Part shown: piece by piece, positions 3,895 through 6,306 of the stretch
How the letters are laid out: each line of letters starts with the position of its first letter
Position numbering within the stretch: the first letter of the stretch is position 1
Assembly (NCBI GenBank): GCA_016296785.1
Contig: JAEDHX010000084.1
Coordinates: forward strand, 1-6,306
Length of the DNA stretch: 6,306 nucleotides
DNA from: Coprococcus sp.
Lineage (GTDB): Bacteria > Bacillota > Clostridia > Lachnospirales > Lachnospiraceae
Direction: 5' to 3'
Notes under the pieces: generated by a model
The model's input: only the letters and a program-made list of their open reading frames with translations
The model's database searches: none
What the model was told of the DNA's origin: nothing
Translations under genes and position numbers: made by a program

Positions 3895-6306
3895 ATGAGA
3901 TTTGGATATTTTGATGATGAGAAGAGAGAATATGTAATTACAAGACCTGACACACCTGCACCATGGGCTAACTATCTTGGCTCACCTGAGTATGGCGCAT
4001 TAATTTCAAATAATGCGGGTGGTTACAGCTTTGCAAAATCAGGTGCAAATGGAAGAATACTTCGTTATGTATTTAACAATTTTGATGAGCCGGGAAGATA
4101 TATTTATATTAGAGATAATGCGAGCAAGGATTATTGGTCAGCATCATGGCAGCCTGTAGGTAAGGATTTGTCAGAGTATAAGAGTGAGTGTCATCATGGT
4201 ACTGCTTACACAAAGATGCTTGCAAGCTATAGTGGTATCAATACAGAGGCAATCTATTATGTTCCGATTGGCAAATCATATGAGGTTTGGCAGCTTAAGG
4301 TTACAAACTGTTCAGAGGAAAAGAGAAGCCTTACTGTAACAGGCTATGCAGAATTTACTAATAACAACAACTATGAGCAGGATCAGGTTAACCTTCAGTA
4401 TTCTCAGTTCATTACAAGAACAGCATTTTGTGAGAACCGTATAAGACAGACAATCCATGGTAACTTAGATGGACTTAAGGATGGAGAAGAGGTAGATTTT
4501 AAGCATGCATTAGACAGATTCTTTGGCCTTGCAGGCTCTGATGTAGCTTCATATTGTGGAGATAAGATGGAATTTATCGGAAGATATCATGACTATAAGA
4601 ATCCTATTGGCATTGAAAATGGTGACCTTGGCAATGTTACAAGCTACAATGAAAATGGCTGTGGAGCACTATCAACTGTTATTGAGCTTGAGCCTTCAGA
4701 GACAAAGGAGATAGCATTTATTCTTGGTATGAAGGAAAATGATGAGGCTAAGGCAATTCTTGATTCTTATAAGGATGTTTCAGCTGTATGTAAGAATGAG
4801 CTGGATGAGATTATTACATACTGGCATGAGAAGCTTTCTCATTTCCAGGTTAAGACTCCAAGCTCAGAATTCAATACAATGATTAATACCTGGAATGCAT
4901 ATAACTGCTTCATGACATTTATATGGTCAAGGGCAGCATCCTTTACATATTGCGGACTTCGTAATGGATATGGATATCGTGATACTGTTCAGGATATTCA
5001 GGGTGTTATTCATCTTGAGCCGGATATGGCAGCAGATAAGATTAGATTTATGTTATCTGCTCAGGTAGATAATGGTGGCGGTCTTCCGCTTGTTAAGTTT
5101 ACACATAATGCAGGTCATGAGGATACACCTGATGATGCTTCATATGTTAAGGAAACAGGCCATCCGGAGTATCGTGCTGATGATGCATTATGGCTCTTCC
5201 CAACAGTATACAAGTATATTTCTGAGTCCGGTAACCTTGCATTTATTGATGAAGTTATTCCATTTGCAAATAAGGACGAGGGCACAGTATATGAGCACTT
5301 AAAGAGAGCAATTGGCTTCTCAATGAATCATCTTGGACCTCATGGAATGCCGGCAGGACTATATGCAGACTGGAATGACTGCTTAAGATTAGGTAAGCAG
5401 GGCGAGTCAACATTTGTGGCATTTCAGTATTATCTTGCTATGACAATTATGAAGAAATTTGCCGACTATAAGAAGGATGAGGAATATATCAAGGAGCTTG
5501 ATGAGGAGCAGACAAAGCTTGGTAATATTATTCAGGAGCTATGCTTTGATGAGGATCGTTTCATCCGTGGCTTTACACAGGCTGGAGAGGTTATAGGAAA
5601 GCGTACTGACGAAGAGGCTAATATGTGGCTTAATCCTCAGAGCTGGGCTGTTATAAGTGGTCTTGCAACAGATGAGCAGGCTGATACAATTCTTGAAATG
5701 GTTGATAGCCGCCTTAATACAGAGTATGGTGCAATTCTCATGGATCCACCATATCACCTTCATGCATTTGATGGAGCACTTGCAGTAATATATAACGCGG
5801 GAGTAAAAGAAAATGCCGGAATATTCTCACAGTCACAGGGTTGGATAATTCTTGCTGAGGCACTTAGAGGTCATGGTGAGAGAGCATTTACATACTTCAA
5901 GGAGAATGCTCCTGCAGCACAAAATGATAAGGCTGAGATTCGTAAATTAGAGCCATACTGCTATGGACAGTTTACAGAAGGAAAAGCAAGTCCTCATTTT
6001 GGAAGATCACATGTACACTGGCTCACAGGAACAGCATCAACTGTTATGGTTGGTTGTGTAGAGGGTATCCTTGGTATGCGTCCTGATTTCTATGGTCTTA
6101 AGATTGCACCTGCAATTCCAAAGGAATGGGACGGATTAGAGATTAACAAAGAATTCAGAGGCAGGAAGCTTCATATTGTTATAAATAATCCAAATCATGT
6201 TGAGTCAGGCTGCAGTAAGCTTGTCGTAAACGGACAGGAGATAGAAGGCAACTACGTATCATGTGACATCATGACAGATAATACCGAAATTGAATTAACA
6301 ATGTAA
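3895..6306 (+). CDS. GH94 glycoside phosphorylase with variant phosphate site
   Basis: This intact 803-residue protein has the usual length of the diacetylchitobiose/cellobiose phosphorylases. Its N-terminus MRFGYFDDEKREYVITRP and the following PWANYLG and NAGGYSF patterns are typical of them. Domains: beta-sandwich about 1-280, linker about 281-322, (alpha/alpha)6 barrel about 323-740, C-terminal beta domain to the end. Signatures are GYRDTVQD (360-367), DDALWL, ADWNDC (491-496; proton-donor motif), ENAGIFSQSQGW (639-650) and HWLTGTAS (708-715). Q646 stands where characterised GH94 enzymes have the phosphate-contacting His. The segment after ADWNDC is short and lacks the longer CFST-type loop of true cellobiose phosphorylases, so it more resembles diacetylchitobiose phosphorylase there. 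It probably releases an alpha-sugar 1-phosphate in the cytoplasm; the substrate is unresolved. It is co-transcribed with the upstream paralogue (10-bp gap). The stop codon is the last triplet of the window. The family is secure; cellobiose or chitobiose specificity should not be assumed. Confidence 0.9.
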   Translation: MRFGYFDDEKREYVITRPDTPAPWANYLGSPEYGALISNNAGGYSFAKSGANGRILRYVFNNFDEPGRYIYIRDNASKDYWSASWQPVGKDLSEYKSECHHGTAYTKMLASYSGINTEAIYYVPIGKSYEVWQLKVTNCSEEKRSLTVTGYAEFTNNNNYEQDQVNLQYSQFITRTAFCENRIRQTIHGNLDGLKDGEEVDFKHALDRFFGLAGSDVASYCGDKMEFIGRYHDYKNPIGIENGDLGNVTSYNENGCGALSTVIELEPSETKEIAFILGMKENDEAKAILDSYKDVSAVCKNELDEIITYWHEKLSHFQVKTPSSEFNTMINTWNAYNCFMTFIWSRAASFTYCGLRNGYGYRDTVQDIQGVIHLEPDMAADKIRFMLSAQVDNGGGLPLVKFTHNAGHEDTPDDASYVKETGHPEYRADDALWLFPTVYKYISESGNLAFIDEVIPFANKDEGTVYEHLKRAIGFSMNHLGPHGMPAGLYADWNDCLRLGKQGESTFVAFQYYLAMTIMKKFADYKKDEEYIKELDEEQTKLGNIIQELCFDEDRFIRGFTQAGEVIGKRTDEEANMWLNPQSWAVISGLATDEQADTILEMVDSRLNTEYGAILMDPPYHLHAFDGALAVIYNAGVKENAGIFSQSQGWIILAEALRGHGERAFTYFKENAPAAQNDKAEIRKLEPYCYGQFTEGKASPHFGRSHVHWLTGTASTVMVGCVEGILGMRPDFYGLKIAPAIPKEWDGLEINKEFRGRKLHIVINNPNHVESGCSKLVVNGQEIEGNYVSCDIMTDNTEIELTM

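Noticed and set aside
5539..5763. Minus-strand open frame of 74 codons, and a plus-strand one at 5072-5302
   Set aside because: Both lie within the conserved barrel-coding part of the second phosphorylase and resemble no protein I know.
3895..6306. Cellobiose phosphorylase as a firm product name for the second gene
   Set aside because: The N-terminus fits, but the loop after ADWNDC and the IFSQSQGW motif differ from true cellobiose phosphorylases, so only the GH94 family is claimed.
1..6306. CRISPR array, insertion sequence, tRNA or rRNA gene
   Set aside because: I saw no spaced direct repeats, transposase-like frame, terminal repeats or structured RNA gene sequence on either strand.

Overview
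The window looks like chromosomal DNA from a low-GC Gram-positive anaerobe. A fibre- or glucan-fermenting member of the Lachnospiraceae (Butyrivibrio/Roseburia/Eubacterium-like) is my best inference. The basis is the AT-rich sequence, strong AGGAG-type ribosome binding sites, sigma-A-like promoters, and a TFIIB-type zinc-ribbon protein of a kind common in Clostridia. No database search was possible, so the taxonomic call is soft.

Layout. Positions 1-896 hold the N-terminal 298 codons of a minus-strand gene that runs off the left edge. It encodes a protein with two CxxC...CxxC zinc ribbons. Positions 897-1184 are a 288-bp AT-rich divergent intergenic region with a good minus-strand promoter, a good plus-strand promoter (P1), a second plus-strand promoter candidate (P2) built into a perfect 13-bp inverted repeat, and a further 8-bp inverted repeat. 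Positions 1185-3884 and 3895-6306 encode two intact GH94-type inverting glycoside phosphorylases of 899 and 803 residues. They are separated by 10 bp, and the second gene's Shine-Dalgarno overlaps the first gene's stop codon. The second gene's stop codon is the last base triplet of the window, so no terminator or downstream operon member is visible.

How it works together. Neither phosphorylase shows an export signal, so both should act in the cytoplasm on imported beta-linked disaccharides or short oligosaccharides. They would split these with inorganic phosphate to alpha-sugar-1-phosphate plus a shortened sugar, which saves ATP compared with hydrolysis plus kinase. The first enzyme resembles the laminaribiose (beta-1,3-glucan) phosphorylase branch. 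The second resembles the diacetylchitobiose/cellobiose phosphorylase branch but fits neither well. The most notable point is that the two paralogues differ at the phosphate-binding site: the first keeps the conserved His but has TGA where TGT is usual, and the second keeps TGT but has Gln in place of the His. Substrate specificity is therefore open for the second enzyme in particular. The zinc-ribbon gene is divergently transcribed and has no evident functional link to sugar metabolism.
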